From contig JAJRYG010000090.1 of assembly GCA_024275915.1 (NCBI GenBank), positions 1 to 64,000 on the forward strand: a DNA stretch of 64,000 nt. The letters run 5' to 3'. This document shows, piece by piece, positions 19,393-29,277 of the stretch. Source of the DNA: Gammaproteobacteria bacterium. Its GTDB lineage: Bacteria; Pseudomonadota; Gammaproteobacteria; UBA6429; Thiohalophilaceae. The stretch's first letter is position 1, and every line of letters starts with the position of its first letter. A program made the position numbers and the translations under genes. The notes under the pieces are model-generated. The model worked only from the letters and a program-made list of their open reading frames with translations, did no database searches and had not been told where the DNA came from.

Positions 19393-20577
19393 ATGCTAAA
19401 TAATAAACCGTCCGGCCAGACTTGGATACGTTTTATCGGCCTTTTTACCATCACTGCTGTGCTGGGTGCCTGCAGTTCTGCACCGAAGCAAGAAGAAACC
19501 ACGTCCGAGGCCGTACCCGCCCCCGTGGTGATTGCCGAGGCCAAACCGGCTCCCGAAATGGAAGCACCGCCACCACCGCCTCCGGCCGAACCGGTTTTCA
19601 GGCCCGATTATCCCGAGCGCTATGTGGTCAAAAAGGGGGACACCCTCTGGGACATCGCCCAGCGTTTCCTCAAGGATCCCTGGTTATGGCCAAAAGTCTG
19701 GCATATCAACCCCGAAATACGAAATCCTCACCTGATTTACCCCGGTGAAGTGATTGCCCTGCATTATGTCGAAGGCAAGCCCTACCTGACCCTCGAAGGG
19801 GTGGGCGGACAGCCGCCACCCAAAGGGATCACCACGGTCAAGCTGTCCCCCACCCTGCGGGTGAGGAAGCTCGACAGTGCCATCGACACCATTCCCCGCA
19901 GTGCCATCGAGCCGTTCCTGCAGCGCCCTCGCGTGGTCACCGAGGAAGAACTGGAACGGGCGCCCTACATCGTCTCCAGTTTCGAAGGTCACCTCATCAG
20001 TGGTGAGGGGGGTACCATCTATGCCCGGAATATCACCAATACCCACATTGCCGCCTACGATGTGGTACGCCCGGGTGATTTCTACCGGGATCCCGAGACC
20101 AACGAGAAGCTGGGACTGGAAGTCATCAGCCTGTCCGATGCCCATCTGATCCGCGGCGGTGATCCGGCCACCCTGGTGCTGTCGAGAACAAAGATGGAAG
20201 TCCTCAACGGGGATCGCCTGATGCCCAGCGAGGAACAGCGCATGGACTTCAACTTCCTGCCCTTCCCGCCGGCCAAGAGCATCGATGGCCAGATCATTTC
20301 GGTGTTCGATGCCCTCAGCCAGATCGGCCAGTACGACGTGGTGGTGCTCAATCGCGGCCAGCGCGACGGGGTGGAAACCGGCAACATCCTGGCCATCTAC
20401 CAGCAGGGTCGCGAGGTGTTCGACAGTTACAGAAAGGGGCCCGTGAGCCGGGTCCAGCTGCCCGAGGAACGGGCAGGTCTGCTGATGGTCTTCCGCACCT
20501 ACGAAAAGGTCAGTTATGCGCTGATCATGGAGGCCACCCGTGCCATCCATGTCAACGACCGGGTGACCAATCCCTGA
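19393..20577 (+). CDS. LysM peptidoglycan-binding domain lipoprotein
   Basis: Lipobox LGACSS; LysM YVVKKGDTLWDIAQRFLKDPWLWPKVWHINPEI. Confidence 0.92.
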   Translation: MLNNKPSGQTWIRFIGLFTITAVLGACSSAPKQEETTSEAVPAPVVIAEAKPAPEMEAPPPPPPAEPVFRPDYPERYVVKKGDTLWDIAQRFLKDPWLWPKVWHINPEIRNPHLIYPGEVIALHYVEGKPYLTLEGVGGQPPPKGITTVKLSPTLRVRKLDSAIDTIPRSAIEPFLQRPRVVTEEELERAPYIVSSFEGHLISGEGGTIYARNITNTHIAAYDVVRPGDFYRDPETNEKLGLEVISLSDAHLIRGGDPATLVLSRTKMEVLNGDRLMPSEEQRMDFNFLPFPPAKSIDGQIISVFDALSQIGQYDVVVLNRGQRDGVETGNILAIYQQGREVFDSYRKGPVSRVQLPEERAGLLMVFRTYEKVSYALIMEATRAIHVNDRVTNP

Positions 20578-20678
20578 TTTGAGGATTAAATTTTCCCCCG
20601 CCCCGGCGGGGATGTTATGATTCGATTCCGGGTGAAGGCATTCACCCCAGTCAGACGGAGCTGACCGGAATAAAATTC

Positions 20679-21827
20679 ATGGCCAATAAAGAAGACACAA
20701 TTCGCCACTGGCTGGCACTCCTTCGGGCTCCCCATATCGGGCCTGCCGGTTTCCGTACCCTCATCGAAAAATTCTCCCTGCCGGAAAATGTACTGTCCGC
20801 GAGCGAAGCACAGCTGGCACACCAGGGTTTGCGTCCGGAAACCATCCTCTATCTGCGAAAACCGGACTGGGCGAGGGTCGATGAGGACATGGCCTGGCTG
20901 CAACAGCCGAACGTTCACGTGTTGTTGCTGTCAGATGATGACTATCCGCGATTGTTGAAGGATATTGCCGACCCGCCACCGATGCTGTTTGTGCGCGGGG
21001 ACGTGGAACTGCTCGGTTTTCGCCAGCTGGCCATGGTGGGCAGCCGCAATCCCACCCCCGCGGGGCGGGAAACAGCCGCTGATTTTGCCCGTTACCTGGC
21101 TGCCAACGGCCTGGTGGTAACCAGTGGCCTGGCCCTGGGCATCGATGCGGTCAGTCACGATGGCGCGCTCAAGGCCGGTGGCGCCACCATTGCAGTGGCA
21201 GGCACCGGTCTGGATCGCATCTATCCGGCTCGCCACAAGGCGCTGGCCCACCGGATTGTCGAAAATGGCGCCATTGTTTCGGAGTTCCCGCCAGGTACCC
21301 CGCCGCTGACGCACCATTTTCCCCGGCGCAACCGCATCATCAGCGGGCTGTCCATGGGCGTGCTGGTGGTGGAAGCCGCCCTGCGCTCGGGCTCCCTGAT
21401 CACGGCACGGCAGGCTATCGAGCAGGGCCGTGAAGTGTTTGCCGTACCGGGGTCCATCCACAACCCGCAGGCCCGCGGCTGTAATGCGCTGATCCGCCAG
21501 GGCGCCAAACTGGTGGAAACTGCCCAGCACATCTTCGAGGAGCTGGGCGGCTATGGCGAAGGAACGCCGGGCTATACAAATAGTCCAAATGTGGATATAA
21601 AGGAAACCGAGACAGAAAATCTCGACCCGGAGTATAAAACTGTGATGGACAGTGTGGGTTTTGAACCCACCGCCGTCGACAAAATAGTCGAAAGAAGTGG
21701 ATTGACGGCCGATGCAGTTTGCTCCATGCTTTTGGTATTGGAATTGCAAGGTTTGATAGCCACAACTTCCAGCGGGCACTACTGCCGCAGTACAGAGGAA
21801 GGAAATAATGAAAGAAAACGTGCTTGA
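20679..21827 (+). CDS. dprA: DNA-processing protein DprA
   Basis: AMVGSRNPTPAGRETAADFA; TSGLALGIDAVSHDGAL; FPRRNRIISGLS. Confidence 0.96.
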   Translation: MANKEDTIRHWLALLRAPHIGPAGFRTLIEKFSLPENVLSASEAQLAHQGLRPETILYLRKPDWARVDEDMAWLQQPNVHVLLLSDDDYPRLLKDIADPPPMLFVRGDVELLGFRQLAMVGSRNPTPAGRETAADFARYLAANGLVVTSGLALGIDAVSHDGALKAGGATIAVAGTGLDRIYPARHKALAHRIVENGAIVSEFPPGTPPLTHHFPRRNRIISGLSMGVLVVEAALRSGSLITARQAIEQGREVFAVPGSIHNPQARGCNALIRQGAKLVETAQHIFEELGGYGEGTPGYTNSPNVDIKETETENLDPEYKTVMDSVGFEPTAVDKIVERSGLTADAVCSMLLVLELQGLIATTSSGHYCRSTEEGNNERKRA

Positions 21828-22287
21828 TGTGCTGATGTATCTCTTCGAGAACTACATTAACGACGATATCGAGTTCGATACAGACGAAGAGACCTTACGC
21901 GTCGAACTTCAGGAAGCCGGATTTCAGCAAATCGAGATCAGCAAGGCATTTGCATGGCTGGAAGGATTGTCGAGGTTACAGGATTCCCCCGAAGGGGTGC
22001 CGCTGGTCAACCCCGGCTCACTGCGGGTCTTCACTCTCATGGAACAGGAACGACTGGACATCGAAAGCCGTGGTTTTCTGCTGTTTCTGGAACAGACCGG
22101 CGTGCTGGACAATCACACCCGCGAAATGGTCATCGACCGGGTCATGGCGCTGGAAGAAGACGAGATTGACATGGAGCAACTCGGGTGGGTGGTACTCATG
22201 GTATTGTTCAATCAGCCCGGTCAGGAAGGAGCCTATGCCTGGATGGAAGACCTCGTATTCGAAGAGGCACCGGTCATTGTTCACTAG
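21808..22287 (+). CDS. smg: Smg family protein (DUF494)
   Basis: MKENVLDVLMYLFENYINDD; between dprA and topA. Confidence 0.92.
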   Translation: MKENVLDVLMYLFENYINDDIEFDTDEETLRVELQEAGFQQIEISKAFAWLEGLSRLQDSPEGVPLVNPGSLRVFTLMEQERLDIESRGFLLFLEQTGVLDNHTREMVIDRVMALEEDEIDMEQLGWVVLMVLFNQPGQEGAYAWMEDLVFEEAPVIVH

Positions 22288-22313
22288 TTGACACACGACA
22301 GAAAATGAACCGT

Positions 22314-22340
22314 GCCCGCATATTGCGGGCATTTCTCTTT
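22314..22340 (+). terminator. Intrinsic terminator after smg
   Basis: GCCCGCA tat TGCGGGC followed by a T-rich tract. Confidence 0.65.
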
Positions 22341-22462
22341 ATGTGAGATACAAGATAAGACTAACGAGTAGCAAAATTGCGTGACAGTGGAAAGCATCTC
22401 ATTCGGCAAGGCCATGACATCGGTGGCGGCTTGCTGATGCGTGAACAAACGGTGAAAAACTT

Positions 22463-24760
22463 ATGAGTAAAAGTCTGGTAATCGTCGAATCACCGGCCAA
22501 GGCCAAGACGATCAAGAAATACCTTGGCAAGGGATTCGATGTCCTGGCCTCGTACGGCCATGTGCGCGATTTGTTGCCCAAGGAAGGCGCGGTGGATCCG
22601 TCTCATGATTTTGCCATGAAGTACCAGCTCATCGAAAAGAATGAGCGGCACGTGGATGCCATCATCAAGGCGCTGAAAAAAGCCGACCACCTGTATCTCG
22701 CTACTGACCCGGATCGCGAAGGCGAGGCCATTTCCTGGCACCTGTACGAATTGCTGAAAGAACGCGGCCTGCTGAAAGACAAGGAAGTGTCGCGTGTGGC
22801 CTTCAACGAAATTACCAAGCGTGCTGTCAACGATGCAGTGGCCCATCCACGGGAACTGTCCGGCGACATGATCCATGCCCAGCTGGCCCGCCGTGCGCTG
22901 GACTTTCTGGTGGGTTTCAACCTCTCGCCGCTGCTGTGGAAAAAGATCCGCCGCGGCCTCTCCGCAGGAAGGGTACAGAGTCCGGCATTGCGCCTCATCG
23001 TCGAGCGCGAACTGGACATCGAAAAATTCGAAGCCCGTGAATACTGGACCGTGGAAGTCGAAGTCGAAGCCGACAAGCGGCCTTTTACCGGCAAGCTCAC
23101 CCACCTGCAAGGGGAAAAGATCAGCCAGTTCACCATCAACAACGAAAAGCTGGCAAAGGATGCCGAAAAGACCATCAGCAAGCAGGCCAGGGGTGAGCTG
23201 ACCATCATCAAGGTGGAAAAGAAAAAGCGCAGGCGCAATCCGGCCGCGCCGTTTACCACCTCGACCCTGCAACAGGAAGCCTCACGCAAGCTGGGCTTTA
23301 CCGCCAAGAAAACCATGAGTGTCGCCCAGCAACTGTATGAAGGCATCGATCTGGGTGGTGAAACCGTGGGGTTGATCACCTACATGCGTACCGACTCGGT
23401 CAACCTGGCCAATGAAGCACTGGATGAAATCCGGGGCTTCATCAAGGAAAAGTTTGGCAACGATGCCCTGCCCAAGGAAGCCCGGGTCTACAAGACCAAG
23501 GCCAAGAATGCCCAGGAAGCCCATGAAGCCATCCGTCCGACCTCGGTGCGTCACGAACCCGACACCATCAAGAAGCACCTGAGCAAGGATCAGTACCGCC
23601 TCTACGAACTGATCTGGAAACGCACCATTGCCAGCCAGATGATGCATGCGGTGATGGATACGGTGGCGGTGGACATGCAGGCCGGCAAAGACACCATATT
23701 CCGCGCCAACGGTTCCACCCTGGTGTCCCCCGGCTTCATGGCGGTCTACCAGGAAAGCACCGACGATGCCAAGGTCAAGGACGACAAGGATCGCCTGTTG
23801 CCGCCACTGAAGGAAGGTGACAAGGTCAAGCTGCTCAAGGTCATTCCCGAACAGCACTTCACCGAGCCACCCCCGCGTTACACGGAAGCCAGCCTGGTCA
23901 AGGCGCTGGAAGAATTTGGTATCGGCCGGCCGTCCACCTATGCCTCGATCATCTCCACCCTGCAGTCACGGGAATACGTGACCATGGACAAGAAACGCTT
24001 CGTACCCACCGATGTGGGACGCATCGTCAACAAGTTCCTCACCGAACACTTCAGCAAGTACGTGGACTACGATTTTACCGCTACCCTGGAAGACGAGCTG
24101 GATGCCATCTCCCGCGGCGAGAAGGACTGGATAGGTACGCTGCGGGAATTCTGGTCACCCTTCAAGGCACTGGTGGACGACAAGGACAAGTCGGTCGATC
24201 GCAAGGATGTCACCCACGAAGCCATCGATGAAAAGTGTCCCAAGTGCGAAGGCCCCCTTTCCATTCGACTCGGCCGGCGCGGCCGCTTCATCGGCTGCGA
24301 CAACTACCCCGAATGTGACTACACCCGCAACCTGGGTGAAGAAGCCAACGCCGAGCCCGAGGTCATCGAGGACCGCAAGTGCCCCGACTGTGGCTCGGAT
24401 CTGATCATCCGTCATGGCCGCTATGGCAAGTTCATCGGTTGCAGCAGTTACCCGAACTGCAAGCACATCGAGCCGCTGGAAAAACCCGAAGACACCGGCG
24501 TGCAGTGTCCCGAATGCAAACAGGCCAACATGCTCAAGCGTAAGTCGCGCAATGGCAAGATTTTCTTTTCCTGTCAGCGTTATCCCGACTGCAAGTATGC
24601 GGTATGGAACCAGCCGCTCAATGAAGCCTGCCCCGAATGCGGCTTCCCCATGCTGACCCTGAAGACCACCAAGCGCCGGGGTACCGAAAAAGTCTGTCCG
24701 CAAAAGGACTGCAGCTACAGCGAAAAGGTGGAAACCGAAGAAGTCGAAGAAGCCGAATGA
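22463..24760 (+). CDS. topA: DNA topoisomerase I
   Basis: MSKSLVIVESPAKAKTIKKYLG; C-terminal Cys4 zinc ribbons; 765 aa. Confidence 0.98.
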   Translation: MSKSLVIVESPAKAKTIKKYLGKGFDVLASYGHVRDLLPKEGAVDPSHDFAMKYQLIEKNERHVDAIIKALKKADHLYLATDPDREGEAISWHLYELLKERGLLKDKEVSRVAFNEITKRAVNDAVAHPRELSGDMIHAQLARRALDFLVGFNLSPLLWKKIRRGLSAGRVQSPALRLIVERELDIEKFEAREYWTVEVEVEADKRPFTGKLTHLQGEKISQFTINNEKLAKDAEKTISKQARGELTIIKVEKKKRRRNPAAPFTTSTLQQEASRKLGFTAKKTMSVAQQLYEGIDLGGETVGLITYMRTDSVNLANEALDEIRGFIKEKFGNDALPKEARVYKTKAKNAQEAHEAIRPTSVRHEPDTIKKHLSKDQYRLYELIWKRTIASQMMHAVMDTVAVDMQAGKDTIFRANGSTLVSPGFMAVYQESTDDAKVKDDKDRLLPPLKEGDKVKLLKVIPEQHFTEPPPRYTEASLVKALEEFGIGRPSTYASIISTLQSREYVTMDKKRFVPTDVGRIVNKFLTEHFSKYVDYDFTATLEDELDAISRGEKDWIGTLREFWSPFKALVDDKDKSVDRKDVTHEAIDEKCPKCEGPLSIRLGRRGRFIGCDNYPECDYTRNLGEEANAEPEVIEDRKCPDCGSDLIIRHGRYGKFIGCSSYPNCKHIEPLEKPEDTGVQCPECKQANMLKRKSRNGKIFFSCQRYPDCKYAVWNQPLNEACPECGFPMLTLKTTKRRGTEKVCPQKDCSYSEKVETEEVEEAE

Positions 24761-24772
24761 TGTTCAAAACAG

Positions 24773-24810
24773 CAGGCCAGAATGCCGGCCAGGCATTCTG
24801 GCCTGTTTTT
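24773..24810 (+). terminator. Strong intrinsic terminator after topA
   Basis: CAGGCCAGAATGCC / GGCATTCTGGCCTG 14-bp stem followed by TTTTT. Confidence 0.9.
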
Positions 24811-24812
24811 GT

Positions 24813-24891
24813 AAACAGGCTGTTGAAAAGACACCGTTTTTACCCAGTCTGTGTTCGGTGCAGGGATGCACTTTGTCAACATCCTGTTAAA
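24813..24891. repeat. TTAACAGGATGTTGAAAAA-family repeat
   Basis: TAAACAGGCTGTTGAAAAG ... TTTGTCAACATCCTGTTAA. Confidence 0.75.
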
Positions 24892-25059
24892 GTGACGAGG
24901 AGAAACGATGTGCCATAAACGGATCTTTGCCTCGCTCCTGTCTCGTCGCGGATTTCGCCATGGCATGGCCAGGCGGCAGTCTGGATTAAACGAAGATGCA
25001 ACTTTATTGCCTACAGATATCTAACCACATTCAACCTTAACAACAAACGAGATTCAATC

Positions 25060-25566
25060 ATGTCTGACCAAACCCCTTTTGTTGCGATTTTAATGGGCTC
25101 CGACAGTGACCTGCCGGTCATGCAGGCCACCATCGATGTGCTGAAAAAGCTGGACGTCCCTTGCGAAGTCAAGATTACCTCCGCCCATCGCACGCCCCAC
25201 GACACCCAGCGCTACATCACCGATGCCGAAGCGCGGGGCTGCAAGGTGTTCATCGCGGCCGCCGGCCTGGCCGCTCACCTGGCCGGTACCGTGGCGGCCC
25301 ATACCCTCAAGCCGGTCATCGGCGTGCCCATGGACGGTGGACCCTTGCAGGGCATGGATGCGCTGTTGTCCACGGTGCAGATGCCGGGGGGCATTCCTGT
25401 CGGCACCGTGGCCATCGGCAAGGCCGGCGCCAAGAATGCCGGCTACCTGGCGGCGCAGATCATCGCCATTACGGATGAGCAGCTGGCCAAACGGCTGCTG
25501 GCCGAACGCGAAGCCAATGCCCAGGCGGTGCGCGACAAGGATGCCGAGCTGCAAAAGCAGCTCTGA
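25060..25566 (+). CDS. purE: 5-(carboxyamino)imidazole ribonucleotide mutase
   Basis: [39 protein letters not shown]. Confidence 0.97.
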   Translation: MSDQTPFVAILMGSDSDLPVMQATIDVLKKLDVPCEVKITSAHRTPHDTQRYITDAEARGCKVFIAAAGLAAHLAGTVAAHTLKPVIGVPMDGGPLQGMDALLSTVQMPGGIPVGTVAIGKAGAKNAGYLAAQIIAITDEQLAKRLLAEREANAQAVRDKDAELQKQL

Positions 25567-25575
25567 GTCGAGCCG

Positions 25576-26130
25576 ATGAGCCAGGCACTCGATGATGCCG
25601 TCGCCTGCCTGCGCAGCGGCGGCGTCATCGCCTATCCCACCGAGTCCGTCTACGGGCTCGGCTGTGATCCGGCCAATGAGCAGGCCATCGAAAAGCTGCT
25701 GGACCTGAAACAGCGATCTGCCGACAAGGGCCTGATCCTCATCGCCGCAAGCCTGGCCCAGCTTGAGCCCTGGCTGGGCGAACTGCCGGCGGAAAAAAAA
25801 CACGCCATCCTGGCCAGCTGGCCGGGACCGGTGAGCTGGCTGTGGCCAGCCCGGGAGGAGATATCCACCTTGTTGCGAGGTCGGCATGACACCCTGGCCG
25901 TGCGAGTCACCGCCCACCCCCAGGCCGCTGCCCTGTGCCAGGCCTTTGGCGGCGCGATTGTTTCCACCAGTGCCAACCTTGCGGGCGAGCCGGCGGCAAG
26001 AACACCGGCGCAGGTCACAAGGCAGTTTGGCCCACGCCTGGATTACATTCTCGAAGGCGAGCTGGGTGGCCGGCAAAACCCCAGCGAGATCCGTGATGCC
26101 CTCAGTGGCAAGGTGATCCGTGAATCCTGA
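25576..26130 (+). CDS. tsaC: L-threonylcarbamoyladenylate synthase (Sua5/YciO/YrdC family)
   Basis: GGVIAYPTESVYGLGCDPANEQAIEKLLDLKQRSADKGLILIA. Confidence 0.93.
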   Translation: MSQALDDAVACLRSGGVIAYPTESVYGLGCDPANEQAIEKLLDLKQRSADKGLILIAASLAQLEPWLGELPAEKKHAILASWPGPVSWLWPAREEISTLLRGRHDTLAVRVTAHPQAAALCQAFGGAIVSTSANLAGEPAARTPAQVTRQFGPRLDYILEGELGGRQNPSEIRDALSGKVIRES

Positions 26131-27056
<926 letters not shown>

Positions 27057-27057
<1 letters not shown>

Positions 27058-27184
27058 CCGGTTGTTTATTGCACCCAGCATCGGCACGACTCTGCCAGGG
27101 TAGGGCGCAATAACCGCAGGGCATTGCGCCATTCGAACCGCCCGGCATTGTTCCCGGCCGGAGCAATGCACGTTGTTTATTGTG
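27057..27184 (-). repeat. Dispersed GCAATAA palindromic repeat, copy near hemF
   Basis: GTTGTTTATTGCACCC...GGTAGGGCGCAATAACCGCAGGGCATTGCGCCATTCGAA matches the reverse complement of 36450-36560. Confidence 0.75.
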
Positions 27185-27790
27185 GATTATCAGGATCGGG
27201 GCTTTTATGGATTCTGGTTTACTGGTGCAGTGGCAGATTTATCGCTTGAGGTGTCTTTAGTGATCCCGGCAGAACCGATTTCAGCAATTTCCTTTTTTCA
27301 CCCCCGGGCATTTGAACAGGCTGTGGGGGATTTCATAACCCAGCAATATGCCAAGATGATTACGTTTGGGCGATCAGACTGGATTGCACCAGTAAACTGG
27401 AGACCTGTGACAGGTCTGCCTTGTGTGGTAGTAACATTTGATGTATTTCCTGACCATGTGGCTAGTAATGCAGGTTATGTGCGCAGGTAACTGTTTTTCC
27501 CCGTAGACGACAAATATCTGCTGGTTTTTTCATTCTGGTTTGAGCAGCATGTAAATGCATTGCTGGATGAACGTGACCTGCTCGTCGGTCGTGCCTCCAT
27601 GGAACAACTGGCAGATGACATTATCAATAGTGTCAGGCTCAAGCTGTCTGCCGAAGCCGAGATGCAGAAAGAAAAAGCCTTGCGGGGTCTCGATGATCCT
27701 TCCCTGATCAAGGAATTTGCACCGATGAAGTGGACGACACCAGAGCTGGATATCGAGTGGCAAACGCATGTAAACCCAATTGTTGCATGA
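27173..27790 (+). pseudogene. Hypothetical protein ORF interrupted by one in-frame TAA
   Basis: ORFs 27173-27490 and 27560-27790 are in the same frame; reading through TAA (27488-27490) gives ...YVRR*LFFPVDDKYLLVFSFWFEQHVNALLDERDLL... with no further stop until 27788. Confidence 0.6.
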
Positions 27791-27963
27791 ATTTTTGGAT
27801 GCAGGGGCGTTTATGACAGTATTTTCAGGGTCGAGCACAGGTTTTTCAAACCGCAGCATAGCCCGGCCTATGTGAGGATGGGAAAAAACGAGTACGGCAC
27901 TGAAAATGCTGTCATGGAAGGAGCTACGCTATCCTGCGCCAAAATTCATGCAACGATTGGGTA
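27774..27963. repeat. Long inverted-repeat element (~190 bp)
   Basis: Left arm ACCCAATTGTTGCATGAATTTTTGGATGCAGG..TATGACAGTATTTTCAG pairs with right arm CTGAAAATGCTGTCATGG..CCTGCGCCAAAATTCATGCAACGATTGGGT. Confidence 0.8.
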
Positions 27964-28189
27964 AAGTTCTATGATGAATTGAGTAAGTCAGGTTAGTTCA
28001 CCGCTTGTTCAATCTGGACGTATCCATCAGGCATATTGGTTTGCCTGCGTTGCCCATGTTATTTGAACACGAAAAACATGAGGCAGCTGCTCTACAGATT
28101 TCGCTACCCCGGGAAGACGGTGATCCCCGTGGCCGTTCCTTGCCCTTGGCCGGACCATGGTCACGGAGATCGACGGCACCCGCCTGAAC

Positions 28190-28243
28190 TTAACAGGATG
28201 TTGAAAAAGTCCAGGGTGGGATTTTTTTCAATATCCTGTTGAA
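28190..28243. repeat. TTAACAGGATGTTGAAAAA-family repeat, minimal copy
   Basis: TTAACAGGATGTTGAAAAAGTCC...TTTTTTTCAATATCCTGTTGAA. Confidence 0.75.
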
Positions 28244-28351
28244 GGGTTGCCAGTTGCTGTGAAGGCAGATCATTGAAAGTATAGAAACGATGAGTAGTGT
28301 ACCCGTGTTTGAAAAGGCCAGAGTGCTCGTTTTTGGACACGGACCTAAGGA

Positions 28352-28390
28352 TAAAAACAGGGTTGGCATTGTATAGTGCCAACCCTGTTG
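28352..28390 (-). terminator. Intrinsic terminator of the Spy-like gene
   Basis: Minus strand: AACAGGGTTGGCA-loop-TGCCAACCCTGTT (13-bp perfect stem) followed by TTTTA. Confidence 0.85.
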
Positions 28391-28398
28391 GTCAGGAA

Positions 28399-28965
28399 TT
28401 ACTGCATCTGGCTCATGTTCATGCCTTTGCCTTTCATCTTCTTGGGCATGTCATTGAGTTTTTTCTTCTGGTCAGAACTCAGGGAGTTGTAGAATTTCTT
28501 GCCGGCCCTGGCGGTGGCAAGCATTTTTTCGCCGTGGTCCTGCATCATCTTCAGACGTTGTTCAAAGCTCATGCTGGACATCATCTGCATCATGCCGCCC
28601 ATCATCATGCCACCCTGGCCCTGCATGTTGCCCATCTGGCCGCCTTGCATGCCCTGATGGCCCTGCATGTTGCCCATCTGGCTACCTTTCATGTTTTTCA
28701 TCATGGCCTGCCTGTTCTTCATCATTTCCTGCATCATGGCCTGTTTCTGTCTGGCAAAGGCATCAAAGGCTTTTTCCTGTTCGGCATTGAGTTTGAGTTC
28801 GGATTTCATCATTTTCATGCGATCTTCCATCATCTTCTGCATCTGAGCGGGGTCACCCATCATTCCCTGGCTGGCCTGGTTACCATGGTGGTGCTGGCTG
28901 GCAAAGGCCAGGCTGCTGGCAAGAAAGCTTGCTGCAATAATTCCGGTTTTGATCGATGTTTTCAT
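28399..28965 (-). CDS. Spy/CpxP-like periplasmic protein with Met/Gly/Gln-rich insert
   Basis: Signal peptide MKTSIKTGIIAASFLASSLAFA; KLNAEQEKAFDAFARQKQ and SFEQRLKMMQDHGEKML LTxxQ-like helices; repeated QMGNMQGHQGMQGGQMGNMQGQGGMMMGG. Confidence 0.75.
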   Translation of the reverse strand: MKTSIKTGIIAASFLASSLAFASQHHHGNQASQGMMGDPAQMQKMMEDRMKMMKSELKLNAEQEKAFDAFARQKQAMMQEMMKNRQAMMKNMKGSQMGNMQGHQGMQGGQMGNMQGQGGMMMGGMMQMMSSMSFEQRLKMMQDHGEKMLATARAGKKFYNSLSSDQKKKLNDMPKKMKGKGMNMSQMQ

Positions 28966-29217
28966 AGTTTGGATCCTTGTTTGTTGATTATTAGACACGT
29001 TACAGATATAAGTCCAGGCTGGACTCGTCATCATGACCGATGGACAAGTTATAGCGTATTTGGTTTTCCATTACTCTTGTGTTGTCGTCGATTTAACGAA
29101 ACAGGCGTAAATTTCAGACTTTAGAATTGGCATGGACTGTAGTGCTTTTAATGATCAGGAACGGCAAGGGATATTTGGGCAAAGGTACAGGATGAAGGCG
29201 GTGCTTCCCTGCACCGC

Positions 29218-29260
29218 ACACAGGCTGTCGAATAACGGCGTTTTTCAACAGCCTGTTAAC
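29218..29260. repeat. TTAACAGGATGTTGAAAAA-family repeat, right-end copy
   Basis: ACAGGCTGTCGAATAACGGCGTTTTTCAACAGCCTGTTAA; same right end as 5176-5213. Confidence 0.7.
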
Positions 29261-29277
29261 CGTGGTTTTGCTGTGAT

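Noticed and set aside
27125-27142. tRNA T-arm-like string CATTCGAACCG
   Set aside because: No acceptor or anticodon arms; the string is part of a dispersed repeat also present after polA.
27488-27490. Possible recoding (selenocysteine/pyrrolysine) at the in-frame stop
   Set aside because: The codon is TAA, which is neither the Sec (TGA) nor the Pyl (TAG) codon, and no SECIS-like structure is evident.
28582-28690. CRISPR-like short direct repeats (CCCTGCATGTTGCCCATCTGG)
   Set aside because: These are coding repeats of QMGNMQG in the Spy-like protein, without regular spacers.
28297-29124. 275-aa His-rich plus-strand ORF
   Set aside because: The HHxxH runs are the complement of Met (ATG/CAT) codons in the Spy-like gene on the minus strand.
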